From Bacteroidaceae bacterium (GTDB taxonomy: Bacteria > Bacteroidota > Bacteroidia > Bacteroidales > Bacteroidaceae), in NCBI GenBank assembly GCA_021443285.1, contig JABUUG010000060.1, positions 1 through 7,178 of the forward strand: a stretch of 7,178 nucleotides of DNA, read 5' to 3'. The translations under genes and the position numbers were made by a program. The notes below the pieces were generated by a model. The model searched no databases. It was not told where the DNA came from and worked only from the letters and a program-made list of their open reading frames with translations. This document shows positions 1 to 6,235 of the stretch, piece by piece. The first letter of the stretch is position 1. The number at the start of each line of letters is the position of its first letter.

Positions 1-137
1 GGGGCAGAAATGCCAAATCCAGAGCTTGTGGAAAAGATAAAGACGCCCGAAAAGAGAGAAATGGTAAGGAAAATAGAAATAGCTCGAAATCTCCGAAAAA
101 CCGAAAAACTGGAAAACCGGAAACAAAAACCGAATAA
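1..137 (+). other. Purine-rich stretch, possible 3' end of an upstream gene
   Basis: The + strand here is strongly A/G-rich and locally repetitive, with CCGAAAAA-like units at about 93-135. Two + frames are open from the left edge. One runs to a TAA at 135-137 and gives a Lys/Asn/Arg/Glu-rich tail ending KPETKTE, just before folP. The other stays open to 300 and overlaps folP; its part up to about 135 (for example NPELVEKIKTPEKREMVRKI) looks more protein-like, but beyond 149 it only shadows folP. Either could be the end of a gene starting outside the window. I recognise no family in either frame, so no product is assigned. Confidence 0.3.
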
Positions 138-148
138 CCCTCATCCCC

Positions 149-970
149 ATGTCTTCTATGCCATATATCCCTTTACCTTCTTTTCCGCTATTACCTCTGA
201 AGGAGGGGACTGTTATGGGCATCCTCAATGCCACTCCCGACTCTTTCTTCTCCGAGTCAAGGAAAACGACATCCTGCGAGATACAGGCGCGTGCGCTTGA
301 AATCGTAAACGAAGGAGGTGATATAATAGACATCGGGGCATGCTCCACAAGACCCGGAAGCACCCCTGTAAGTGAGGATGAGGAACTGAAAAGACTCCTT
401 CCTGCCATTGCTGCCGTAAAGGAAGTGCTGCCCCGTTTTCCCTTATCCGTCGATACCTTCCGGGCCAATGTCGCAAGGCAGTGTATAGAGACCTATGGAC
501 CGATGATGGTTAATGACGTTTCTGGTGGTGAAGACCCCGATATGTTCCGGACAGTAGCCGCTCATGGATTGCCATATGTCCTTACATCAACGCAACCCAC
601 TATCCGGGAGATGATGCTCTACTTTGCAGAAAAAATACAAAAGCTGAGAGACTTCGGACAAAAATACATAATCATTGACCCTGGTTTCGGATTTGGAAAG
701 ACACTGCAAGACAACTATCATATCCTCCATAACCTCAGTGTCCTACAGGAGTTTCAACTGCCCATACTCATAGGGCTGTCAAGAAAAAGCCTCATACATC
801 GTCTGCTTAACATAAAGCCCGAAGATTCACTCAACGGCACAACGGTGCTGAACACCATTGCCCTAACACAGTGTTCATCAGTCATACTTCGCGTTCACGA
901 TGTTAAACAGGCAAAAGAGCTACTTCTGTTAAAAGAAAGTGGAGTTAAAGGGAAGTTAAAGGGAAGTTAA
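149..970 (+). CDS. folP: Dihydropteroate synthase
   Basis: This 273-residue cytosolic TIM-barrel enzyme condenses p-aminobenzoate with dihydropterin pyrophosphate to give dihydropteroate, a folate precursor; the family is the sulfonamide target. Visible motifs are MGILNATPDSFF (23-34), DIGACSTRPG (61-70), SVDTFR (100-105), NDVSGG (122-127), DPGFGFGKT (177-185), GLSRKS (209-214), NGTTVLN (229-235) and RVHDV (248-252). The usual pterin and phosphate residues are therefore present: N27, D102, N122, D177, K213 and R248. Length is near the family norm. ATG 149 is chosen because the frame is closed upstream and the family normally has 15-25 residues before the MGILN strand; 158 is an alternative. 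Two oddities are a loop reading YVLTSTQPTIREM (143-155) where most relatives have an MHM-x-G-x-P segment, and a tail GVKGKLKGS encoded by an intergenic-type repeat. It is followed on the same strand by cdaA, a pairing I know from Bacteroidota. Confidence 0.96.
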   Translation: MSSMPYIPLPSFPLLPLKEGTVMGILNATPDSFFSESRKTTSCEIQARALEIVNEGGDIIDIGACSTRPGSTPVSEDEELKRLLPAIAAVKEVLPRFPLSVDTFRANVARQCIETYGPMMVNDVSGGEDPDMFRTVAAHGLPYVLTSTQPTIREMMLYFAEKIQKLRDFGQKYIIIDPGFGFGKTLQDNYHILHNLSVLQEFQLPILIGLSRKSLIHRLLNIKPEDSLNGTTVLNTIALTQCSSVILRVHDVKQAKELLLLKESGVKGKLKGS

Positions 971-1057
971 TGAGGAGTTAAAGGGACATTACTTTTTTGC
1001 GCAGAAGTCATTTGTCACTTTAACTTCACTCTAACTCCACATTAACTCCCCTTCACT
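941..1057. repeat. GGAGTTAAAG short-unit array with inverted partner; long imperfect hairpin
   Basis: On the + strand, units of the type GGAGTTAAAG or GGAAGTTAAAG start at 941, 951, 962 and 974. The same unit appears inverted (CTTTAACTTC, CTAACTCC, TTAACTCC) between about 1018 and 1050. The two arms can fold together: 977-988 pairs with 1013-1024 with one mismatch, and 991-996 with 1003-1008 including one G-T pair, around the palindrome TGCGCA (998-1003). Weaker pairing continues outward. The array begins inside folP and supplies its last codons. No T-run follows the hairpin on either strand, so a classical intrinsic terminator is not supported; a mobile or slippage-derived intergenic repeat is more likely. 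Confidence 0.75.
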
Positions 1058-1058
1058 A

Positions 1059-1072
1059 CACCTAAAAGAAAC
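1059..1072 (+). promoter_or_regulatory. Leader motif CACCTAAAAGAAAC before cdaA
   Basis: This stretch starts 37 bases before the cdaA ATG. It recurs in slightly expanded form before rnfB (7121-7141 on the - strand), in both cases preceded by TTTAACTTC and TAACTCCA units. No Bacteroidota-type promoter (TTTG plus TAnnTTTG) is recognisable nearby, so its role as promoter, translation leader or part of a repeat is undecided. Confidence 0.4.
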
Positions 1073-1095
1073 TTATTAAAATAGTAAATAATACT

Positions 1096-1869
1096 ATGTT
1101 CTCATTCCTTGACTTTTCCATTGTTAATGTAATTGATATCTTCGCTGTTGCGTGCATACTCTATTACGCCTACCATCTCCTGCAGCGGTCTCGTTCAGTT
1201 TACGTCTTTGTAGGAGTCCTTATATTCATATATATAATGCTCCTGGTCAATCAGGTTTACGACATGCCCATGCTCAGCTCGATAATGAAGAGCCTCACCA
1301 ATGTCGGAATCTTCTGCCTTGTTGTAATCTTTCAGGCAGACATACGCAAGTTTTTCTACCGACTCGGGTCAAACAAAAGGGTTATGAAGCTCGTACACCT
1401 CTTTCAGCCAGACGTACCACAGTCAAAAAGAAATGCCACAGACCTCTACATGCCTATCGTCATGGCATGTATGAATATGTCGAGGACAAAAGTCGGCGCG
1501 CTTATTGTCATAGAACGTGAACAGAAACTCGATGACCTCATACACGACGGAGACATCATCGATGCAAAAGTAAACCAACGGCTTATAGAGAACATCTTCT
1601 TCAAGAACTCACCACTGCACGATGGTGCTATGATAATCTCCGAAGGACGTATTCATTCCGCCGGATGCATACTACCTGTAAGCCACAGCTATGACATACC
1701 AAAAGACCTCGGACTCAGACACCGATCCGCAATGGGAATCGCACAAGAGACAGATGCACTCGCAATCGTTGTTTCAGAAGAGACTGGAAGAATCGCTGTA
1801 GCACTCGGAGGAAGTTTCCACCTCAGGCTAACTGCCGAACAGCTCGAACAGTTTATCAGAAAGCAGTAG
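1096..1869 (+). CDS. cdaA: CdaA-type diadenylate cyclase (DisA_N domain, membrane)
   Basis: The 257-residue protein should make cyclic di-AMP from two ATP at the inner face of the cytoplasmic membrane. Three hydrophobic segments (about 12-29, 34-52 and 64-81) are followed by a linker and the DisA_N catalytic domain (about 95-240). The catalytic DGA motif is at 176-178 in PLHDGAMII, and the RHR motif is at 208-210 in GLRHRSAMGIAQETDAL. The VVSEETG stretch (225-231) also matches the family, so the enzyme looks active. Length fits CdaA, which is about 270 residues in Bacillus. No cdaR (YbbR) or glmM partner follows, unlike in Firmicutes; it sits behind folP instead and converges on the rnf operon. 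I see no Shine-Dalgarno sequence; the leader is A/T-rich. Confidence 0.95.
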   Translation: MFSFLDFSIVNVIDIFAVACILYYAYHLLQRSRSVYVFVGVLIFIYIMLLVNQVYDMPMLSSIMKSLTNVGIFCLVVIFQADIRKFFYRLGSNKRVMKLVHLFQPDVPQSKRNATDLYMPIVMACMNMSRTKVGALIVIEREQKLDDLIHDGDIIDAKVNQRLIENIFFKNSPLHDGAMIISEGRIHSAGCILPVSHSYDIPKDLGLRHRSAMGIAQETDALAIVVSEETGRIAVALGGSFHLRLTAEQLEQFIRKQ

Positions 1870-1880
1870 AATATAGTGAA

Positions 1881-2009
1881 TAACGAAAAGTGAATAGTGA
1901 ATAGTTTGCATCCGCTGAAACAGTATGTGTTCAATATTGCGGTAGCAAACTATTCACTATTCTTGCTCTGGCAAGCGGCAAAGCCGATTACATTTTTCAC
2001 TATTCGTTA
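1881..2009. repeat. Nested inverted repeats between convergent cdaA and rnfA
   Basis: GAATAGTGAATAGTTTGC at 1892-1909 is a perfect 18-bp inverted match to 1945-1962. Pairing can continue inside the loop with CCGC (1912-1915) to GCGG (1939-1942). An outer pair, 1881-1894 with 1996-2009, matches at 13 of 14 positions. The arms consist of repeated GTGAATA-type heptamers. The element fills the whole 145-base spacer between the two stop codons. It could act as a bidirectional transcription end or be a small palindromic intergenic repeat; the sequence alone does not separate these. Confidence 0.8.
1962..1997 (+). terminator. Possible intrinsic terminator after cdaA
   Basis: Two adjacent small stems are present, CTTGC-TCTG-GCAAG (1962-1975) and CGGC-AAA-GCCG (1976-1986), followed by ATTACA and then TTTTT (1993-1997). 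The T-run lies seven bases past the stem, which is not ideal. In the other direction the 18-bp stem at 1892-1962 is followed by the sequence ACTTTTCG on the - strand, a weak candidate for ending the rnf transcript. Confidence 0.35.
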
Positions 2010-2014
2010 AACAG

Positions 2015-2617
2015 CTACTCTATCCCAAAGAGTAGTTTGAGCCCTCCATCAACACCAGAGAATCCCATAAAGGCAAGGCTGAGCAGTCCTGCCGTAACGA
2101 GTGTTATCGCCACTCCCCGCATACCCTTCGGAATGTTCACCATTGCAAGCTGCTCCCGCAGTCCTGCAAAGACGATGAGTGCAACACCGAAGCCGATGGC
2201 AGTCGCGAAGGCATAGACAATGCTCTCAACGAGTGTGAAGTCCTTCTGTATCACAGCTATTGCCACGCCAAGCACGGCACAGTTAGTCGTGATGAGAGGC
2301 AGGAACACTCCAAGCGCCTGATAGAGTGGGGGAGCAACCTTCTTGAGTATTATCTCCACCATCTGAACAAGCGCGGCAATCACAAGGATAAAGCAGATGG
2401 TCTGCAGATATTGCAGTCCGAGCGGATTAAGAATCTGGTACTGCACAAAGTATGTTACGAGAGTGGCGAGTACAAGCACAAATGCCACTGCACCACTCAT
2501 TCCGATAGCTGTATTGACTTTCTGCGATACACCAAGGAAAGGGCAGATTCCAAGAAATTGCGACAACACGATGTTGTTCACAAAAACGGCGGTGATGAAT
2601 ATGAGGATGTATTCCAT
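2015..2617 (-). CDS. rnfA: Rnf complex subunit A (integral membrane)
   Basis: This is the last gene of the rnf operon. RnfA and RnfE are paralogous six-helix proteins of opposite topology that form the membrane core and share an iron-sulfur cluster, proposed as the step that carries electrons across the membrane. The 200-residue product is hydrophobic throughout. Its family signatures are VNNIVLSQFLGICPFLGVS (13-31) with Cys25, and PLITTNCAVLGVA (107-119) with Cys113. These are the two cysteines expected to ligate the shared cluster. The FAGLREQLAMVNIP segment (150-163) and LAFMGFSG near the end also fit RnfA/RsxA. Length matches the usual 190-200. The start lies 23 bases after the rnfE stop with an A/T-rich spacer and no Shine-Dalgarno. 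NqrE is the nearest alternative family, but the RnfE/G/B/C neighbours settle it. Confidence 0.95.
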   Translation of the reverse strand: MEYILIFITAVFVNNIVLSQFLGICPFLGVSQKVNTAIGMSGAVAFVLVLATLVTYFVQYQILNPLGLQYLQTICFILVIAALVQMVEIILKKVAPPLYQALGVFLPLITTNCAVLGVAIAVIQKDFTLVESIVYAFATAIGFGVALIVFAGLREQLAMVNIPKGMRGVAITLVTAGLLSLAFMGFSGVDGGLKLLFGIE

Positions 2618-2640
2618 AAATAGCGTATAACTAATAGTTT

Positions 2641-3210
2641 TTATTTCAGCCTGTTGATAAGGGCGGTGAGATAGCCAAGAGTAATGAATGCTCCCGGCGG
2701 CATGACGAACATTAGCATGTTGAACTGTTCCGGCAATAGGGTTATGCCGAAAATTGTTCCAGAGCCCAGTAGCTCGCGGGCAATGCCGAGTAGTGTTAGG
2801 GCAAGCGTGAAACCCAGTCCGATGCCGATACCATCAAGGAGCGACTGCAGAGGATTGTTCTTGCAGGCAAAGCCTTCTGCTCTGCCGAGTATGATGCAGT
2901 TCACTACGATGAGCGGAATGAACAGACCGAGGCTTTTGTCGAGGTCGGGCATATACGCCTTTATGCACATCTGCAGGATGGTTACAAACGAGGCGATGAC
3001 TACGATGAAGACTGGAATGCGGACCATAGGGGGGGTGATGTTCTTTATCATTGATATGCTGACGTTTGAACACATAAGTACAAACATTGTCGCCAGCCCC
3101 ATGGACATTCCGTTCATGGCTGAGGTGGTGGTGCCGAGCGTGGGACACATACCAAGCAAGAGAACAAACGTTGGATTCTCTTTTATTATGCCGTTGAGAA
3201 TTTGATTCAT
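2641..3210 (-). CDS. rnfE: Rnf complex subunit E (integral membrane)
   Basis: The 189-residue, roughly six-helix protein is the RnfA partner in the membrane core. The diagnostic N-terminus is GIIKENPTFVLLLGMCPTLG (7-26) with Cys22; the matching half-motif PLIVVNCIILGRAEGFA (99-115) holds Cys105. Both fit the RnfE ligands of the cluster shared with RnfA. The C-terminal PPGAFITLGYLTAL (171-184) is also typical. It is slightly shorter than many RnfE proteins (195-230) because the N-terminus begins close to the GIIKENP motif and the C-terminal tail is short; nothing conserved seems missing. It starts 39 bases after the rnfG stop, the longest gap in the operon, and that gap contains a copy of the TAACTCC repeat. 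Confidence 0.95.
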   Translation of the reverse strand: MNQILNGIIKENPTFVLLLGMCPTLGTTTSAMNGMSMGLATMFVLMCSNVSISMIKNITPPMVRIPVFIVVIASFVTILQMCIKAYMPDLDKSLGLFIPLIVVNCIILGRAEGFACKNNPLQSLLDGIGIGLGFTLALTLLGIARELLGSGTIFGITLLPEQFNMLMFVMPPGAFITLGYLTALINRLK

Positions 3211-3232
3211 TGCGTTGATTTTTCTGTTGCTT

Positions 3233-3252
3233 AATGTAATGAAGGGGAGTTA
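3233..3252 (-). repeat. TAACTCCCCTTCATTACA copy in the rnfG-rnfE spacer
   Basis: Reading on the - strand from the rnfG stop codon (TAA, 3252-3250), 18 bases match 1043-1060 of the cdaA leader at 17 positions; the only difference is T for C at base 14. Its TAA is the rnfG stop itself. It is too short to call a mobile element. It belongs to the same TAACTCC/GGAGTTA family seen at 941-1057 and 7155-7178. Confidence 0.5.
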
Positions 3253-3852
3253 TTTATGTGATGATGCACTGGTCGTGGCATCTGTGGGACTTTCCGCAAT
3301 AGCCTGATAGGCGTTGTTTACTGCGTTGAGGAAGGCACGCGAAGTGATGGTGGAGGCGGTGATGGCGTCAATCTCCCCACCGTCTTTCTTCACCGTAAGC
3401 GGTGTCTGCGGATTCTTGGAGATAATGTTTCCCTTCTGACCTTCCTGGAACCATGTGTCAGCTTTTGCGCCGAGTCCTGGTGTCTCATTGTGGGCTAAAA
3501 GGGTGTATCCGAGCACGTTGCCTTCCTTGTCAAAGCCAACCATTATCTTGAGGTCGCCGCCAAATCCGAGTGATGTGGATTCCACTGCTGTACCCACCCA
3601 CTGGCTTCCGGATATTGCCTTGTGCAGCACGAAGGAACAACCCTTCCCGCCAATGTTCATGATGGTGTCCTTGTCTTCTATCTTGTCTGTCTTTATGCCT
3701 GGCAGCACGTTTGCTATTGCCGTCTGTGTGTTCTTCTGGTTTATGGCGGCTATTGCCGGAGTTGTGATATGGTTCACCCCTGCCAGCACTGCTCCCATAA
3801 TCACGGAAACACCGGTAAGCACGACTACCATGTTGGTAAGTGATGATTTCAT
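3250..3852 (-). CDS. rnfG: Rnf complex subunit G (FMN-binding)
   Basis: The 200-residue protein has one N-terminal membrane helix (about 8-27) and an FMN_bind domain on the outer side of the membrane. It carries covalently attached FMN and relays electrons within the Rnf complex. Visible signatures are the conserved HNETPGLGAKADTW (121-134) and the flavinylation region DAITASTITSRA (162-173). Thr168, the last residue of T-A-S-T, occupies the position of the FMN-bearing Thr in the usual S/T-G-A-T. Attachment needs an ApbE flavin transferase, which is not in the window. The C-terminal 15 residues are Ser/Thr/Ala-rich and look unstructured. The start lies 3 bases after the rnfD stop, so translation is probably coupled. 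NqrC is related, but the neighbours identify this as RnfG. Confidence 0.95.
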   Translation of the reverse strand: MKSSLTNMVVVLTGVSVIMGAVLAGVNHITTPAIAAINQKNTQTAIANVLPGIKTDKIEDKDTIMNIGGKGCSFVLHKAISGSQWVGTAVESTSLGFGGDLKIMVGFDKEGNVLGYTLLAHNETPGLGAKADTWFQEGQKGNIISKNPQTPLTVKKDGGEIDAITASTITSRAFLNAVNNAYQAIAESPTDATTSASSHK

Positions 3853-3855
3853 GGT

Positions 3856-4848
3856 CTATTTTTTAGCGAAGCGGGTTGGTTTGACGTATGTGTTTATGAT
3901 GGGGGTAAAAGCATTCATTATAAGAATGGCAAACGACATTCCTTCCGGATATGCTCCCCAGTTGCGGATGACAATGGTCAGCACGCCTATTGCACAGCCG
4001 TAGATAATCTGACCTTTGGGCGACATGGGCGATGTAACGTAGTCGGTCGCCATGAATATTGCACCGAGAAGCAGTCCTCCGGTGAGCAGTTCATAGACAG
4101 GATTGACATAGTGTATGTCATCGGCAAGCCAAAGCAGTCCGCTGAACACAGCGACAGTGGCGATGATGCTCACGGGGATATGCCATGTTATAATCTTCTT
4201 CCACAGCATGAATGCCAGTCCGAGAAGCAGTGCCAATGCGCAGACCTCGCCTATGGTGCCCGCTCCAAGCCCGTTGCTCGTATTGCCGATGAATAGGTCG
4301 AGTGAGTTCGGAAGGTCAGACATGCTGACGGATGTGTCGCCTTTGGCAATGCGCTTTATGATAGAAAGCGGTGTGGCACCTGTTTCTGCATCAATATATG
4401 CGCTCATCTGTCCTTGCACCGGCCATGATGTCATCTGGACAGGGAAGCTGACCAGCAGGAAGCATCTGCCTACAAGCGCCGGGTTGAAGGGGTTGCAGCC
4501 AAGACCTCCAAACGACATCTTGCCGACACCTATCGCAACAAGTGCGCCGATGATGATTATCCAAATCGGAAGGTTGGAGGGCAGATTGAAACCGAGAAGC
4601 AGTCCTGTGAGTATGGCAGACCCGTCAGACACGCTGGGTTCTACCTTCAGGATAAGTCGCTGTATCGCCCATTCAAAAAGAATGCACGCCGACACACTTG
4701 TGGCACAAACCACCAGCGACCCGATTCCAAAGAAGTAGAAGGATGCGAACAGTGCCGGCATCAGCGCTATGACCACGCCGTACATATTCCTCTCAACCGA
4801 GTCGTTGGAGTGCGCGTGTGGTGAAAGTGAAACTATTAATTTGCTCAT
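3856..4848 (-). CDS. rnfD: Rnf complex subunit D (integral membrane, FMN-binding)
   Basis: This 330-residue polytopic protein of the NqrB/RnfD family has about nine or ten hydrophobic segments and carries a covalent FMN. It is thought to take part in ion translocation. The N-terminal LIVSLSPHAHSNDSVERNMY (4-23) is typical of RnfD. The flavinylation site is in DAETGATPL (153-161), with Thr159 as the expected attachment residue. GLGCNPFNPALVGRCFLL (115-132) and ATDYVTSPMSPKGQIIYG (267-284) are conserved family blocks. The length is normal. It begins 18 bases after the rnfC stop with an A-rich spacer and ends 3 bases before rnfG. NqrB is excluded by the shorter N-terminus and the rnf context. 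Confidence 0.96.
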   Translation of the reverse strand: MSKLIVSLSPHAHSNDSVERNMYGVVIALMPALFASFYFFGIGSLVVCATSVSACILFEWAIQRLILKVEPSVSDGSAILTGLLLGFNLPSNLPIWIIIIGALVAIGVGKMSFGGLGCNPFNPALVGRCFLLVSFPVQMTSWPVQGQMSAYIDAETGATPLSIIKRIAKGDTSVSMSDLPNSLDLFIGNTSNGLGAGTIGEVCALALLLGLAFMLWKKIITWHIPVSIIATVAVFSGLLWLADDIHYVNPVYELLTGGLLLGAIFMATDYVTSPMSPKGQIIYGCAIGVLTIVIRNWGAYPEGMSFAILIMNAFTPIINTYVKPTRFAKK

Positions 4849-4866
4849 TTTTCAAGTGTATTTTCT

Positions 4867-6219
4867 TTATTTCTTAGCTGACCTGGCTCGTATTATACCC
4901 ATCACTGCCCCTTTACCCTGAAGGATATTGTCGAGAATAGGGCGGTGTGAAGGGCAGGTGAACTGGCATGATCCACACGCTATGCAGGAGACGATGTCTT
5001 CCTCCTCGCACTTGTCATACATTTTCATTGCGCTCGCTGTGGCAAGGAGGTATGGTTCAAGTCCCATCGGACACGCGGACACGCATTTTGCGCAGCGTAT
5101 GCAGGGCTGTACGTCCTTGCGTTTTGCTTCCTCCCCGGACAGCACTGTGATGGCGTTCTGGCCTTTCCCGACTGCCACATCAAGCGTCGTTACTGCCTTG
5201 CCCATCATCGGGCCTCCGGCAAGCACCTTGTTCTCACACAGAGGCATACCGCCGCATGTGTCAATCATCTGCTTGAAGGGGGTTCCCATCCTTACGAGGA
5301 AATTGCCGGGATTGGAAACCTTCTTGCCCGTTACCGTAGTGTAACGCTCAAAGAGGGGCTTGTTTTTCATCACTGCCTCATATACAGCGAATGCAGTACC
5401 CACATTCTGTACCACAGCTCCCACATTTATCGGAATGGCTGGAGGGGCGGGTACCTGACGACGGATGACGGCGTCAATGAGCTGTTTCTCACCACCTTGG
5501 GGATATTTCTTTGCAAGAGGCACCACATCTATCTCCTGTATGTTCTCGCATTTGCGGGCGAGCAGTTCTATGGCTGCCGGCTTGTTGTATTCGATGCCGA
5601 TATAAGCCTTTTCCACCTTTGCCGCCTTCATCAGAATCTTCGTGCCTTCAATAATCTCATCTGGCTTTTCCATCATCAGACGGTAGTCGGAGGTTATATA
5701 AGGCTCACATTCCACTGCGTTTATTATCACACACTCGGCTTTTGCTCCCGGGGGAGGGGACAGCTTCACATGGGTCGGGAAGCAGGCTCCTCCCATACCG
5801 ACTATTCCTGCCGACTTTATCCTACCGATTATTTCCTCTGGTGTCAGTTCGGGATGGTCTTGCAGCAGTTCAAGTTTTTCCGTGCGGTCTATGGCTTCGT
5901 CCCATTCGTCGCCCTCTACATTAATTATAATGGCAGGTTGGCGGTAACCGCCTATGCCGATGACATCCTCAATCTTAAGGACAGTGCCGGAAACTCCCGA
6001 ATGGATGTTTGCGGAAACAAATCCTCCAGCTTCTGCAATGAGTTGTCCGACCCTTATCTTGTCTCCTTTCTTGACTACCGCCTTTGCGGGTGCGCCGATG
6101 TGCTGCGATAGCGGATAGACAGCCTGCTTCGGAAGCTCTGCCTTTATTGTTGCTTTTTCGTGGGTTATCTTGTTCTCTTCAGGATGAACACCACCTATTC
6201 TGAAAGTATTCACATTCAT
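4867..6219 (-). CDS. rnfC: Rnf complex subunit C (NADH/FMN and iron-sulfur subunit)
   Basis: RnfC is the peripheral cytoplasmic subunit where NAD+ is reduced. The 450 residues comprise an N-terminal barrel-sandwich part with GGVHPEENK (9-17), the flavin/nucleotide-binding domain with GIVGMGGACFPTHVKL (138-153), NAVECEPYITSDYR (167-180) and YPQGGEKQL (239-247), an SLBB-type segment (about 260-340), and a ferredoxin-like end. The two [4Fe-4S] motifs are C373-C376-C379-C383 and C412-C415-C418-C422, each followed by Pro. It ends soon after the second cluster, so it is the compact form without the long C-terminal repeat region of E. coli RsxC. Its start is preceded by a near-ideal Shine-Dalgarno sequence overlapping the rnfB stop, unlike any other gene here. 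Confidence 0.97.
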   Translation of the reverse strand: MNVNTFRIGGVHPEENKITHEKATIKAELPKQAVYPLSQHIGAPAKAVVKKGDKIRVGQLIAEAGGFVSANIHSGVSGTVLKIEDVIGIGGYRQPAIIINVEGDEWDEAIDRTEKLELLQDHPELTPEEIIGRIKSAGIVGMGGACFPTHVKLSPPPGAKAECVIINAVECEPYITSDYRLMMEKPDEIIEGTKILMKAAKVEKAYIGIEYNKPAAIELLARKCENIQEIDVVPLAKKYPQGGEKQLIDAVIRRQVPAPPAIPINVGAVVQNVGTAFAVYEAVMKNKPLFERYTTVTGKKVSNPGNFLVRMGTPFKQMIDTCGGMPLCENKVLAGGPMMGKAVTTLDVAVGKGQNAITVLSGEEAKRKDVQPCIRCAKCVSACPMGLEPYLLATASAMKMYDKCEEEDIVSCIACGSCQFTCPSHRPILDNILQGKGAVMGIIRARSAKK

Positions 6220-6235
6220 CTCTCAAACCTCCTTA
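6220..6235 (-). promoter_or_regulatory. Strong Shine-Dalgarno site of rnfC
   Basis: On the - strand TAAGGAGGT (6235-6227) is followed by seven bases and then the rnfC ATG. The nine bases are fully complementary to the conserved ACCUCCUUA tail of 16S rRNA, and the first three are the rnfB stop codon. The other seven genes in the window show no comparable site, as expected for Bacteroidota. It fixes the rnfC start and suggests efficient re-initiation after rnfB. Confidence 0.8.

Noticed and set aside
201..217. AGGAGG eight bases before ATG 215, an internal start for folP
   Set aside because: Starting at 215 would remove the residues that precede the MGILN strand in the family, and the frame is open and protein-like back to ATG 149. 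The purine run encodes KEGT.
10..300. 96-codon + frame overlapping the start of folP
   Set aside because: From 149 on it is out of frame with the clearly real folP and resembles nothing; only its first part might be the end of another gene.
312..322. AAGGAGGTGAT, an 11-base complement of the 16S rRNA tail inside folP
   Set aside because: No start codon lies at a workable distance (the next ATG, at 340, is about 20 bases on), and the bases encode the ordinary NEGGDI segment of DHPS.
996..1014. Two TTTG words as a Bacteroidota promoter for cdaA
   Set aside because: The second lacks the TA two bases before TTTG (it reads GTCATTTG), and the two are only 15 bases apart, too close for the -33/-7 arrangement.
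5497..6111. Long open + frame of about 200 codons opposite rnfC
   Set aside because: It is antisense to well-conserved RnfC residues, has no family features, and similar antisense frames occur opposite rnfE, rnfD and rnfB, as expected from codon composition.
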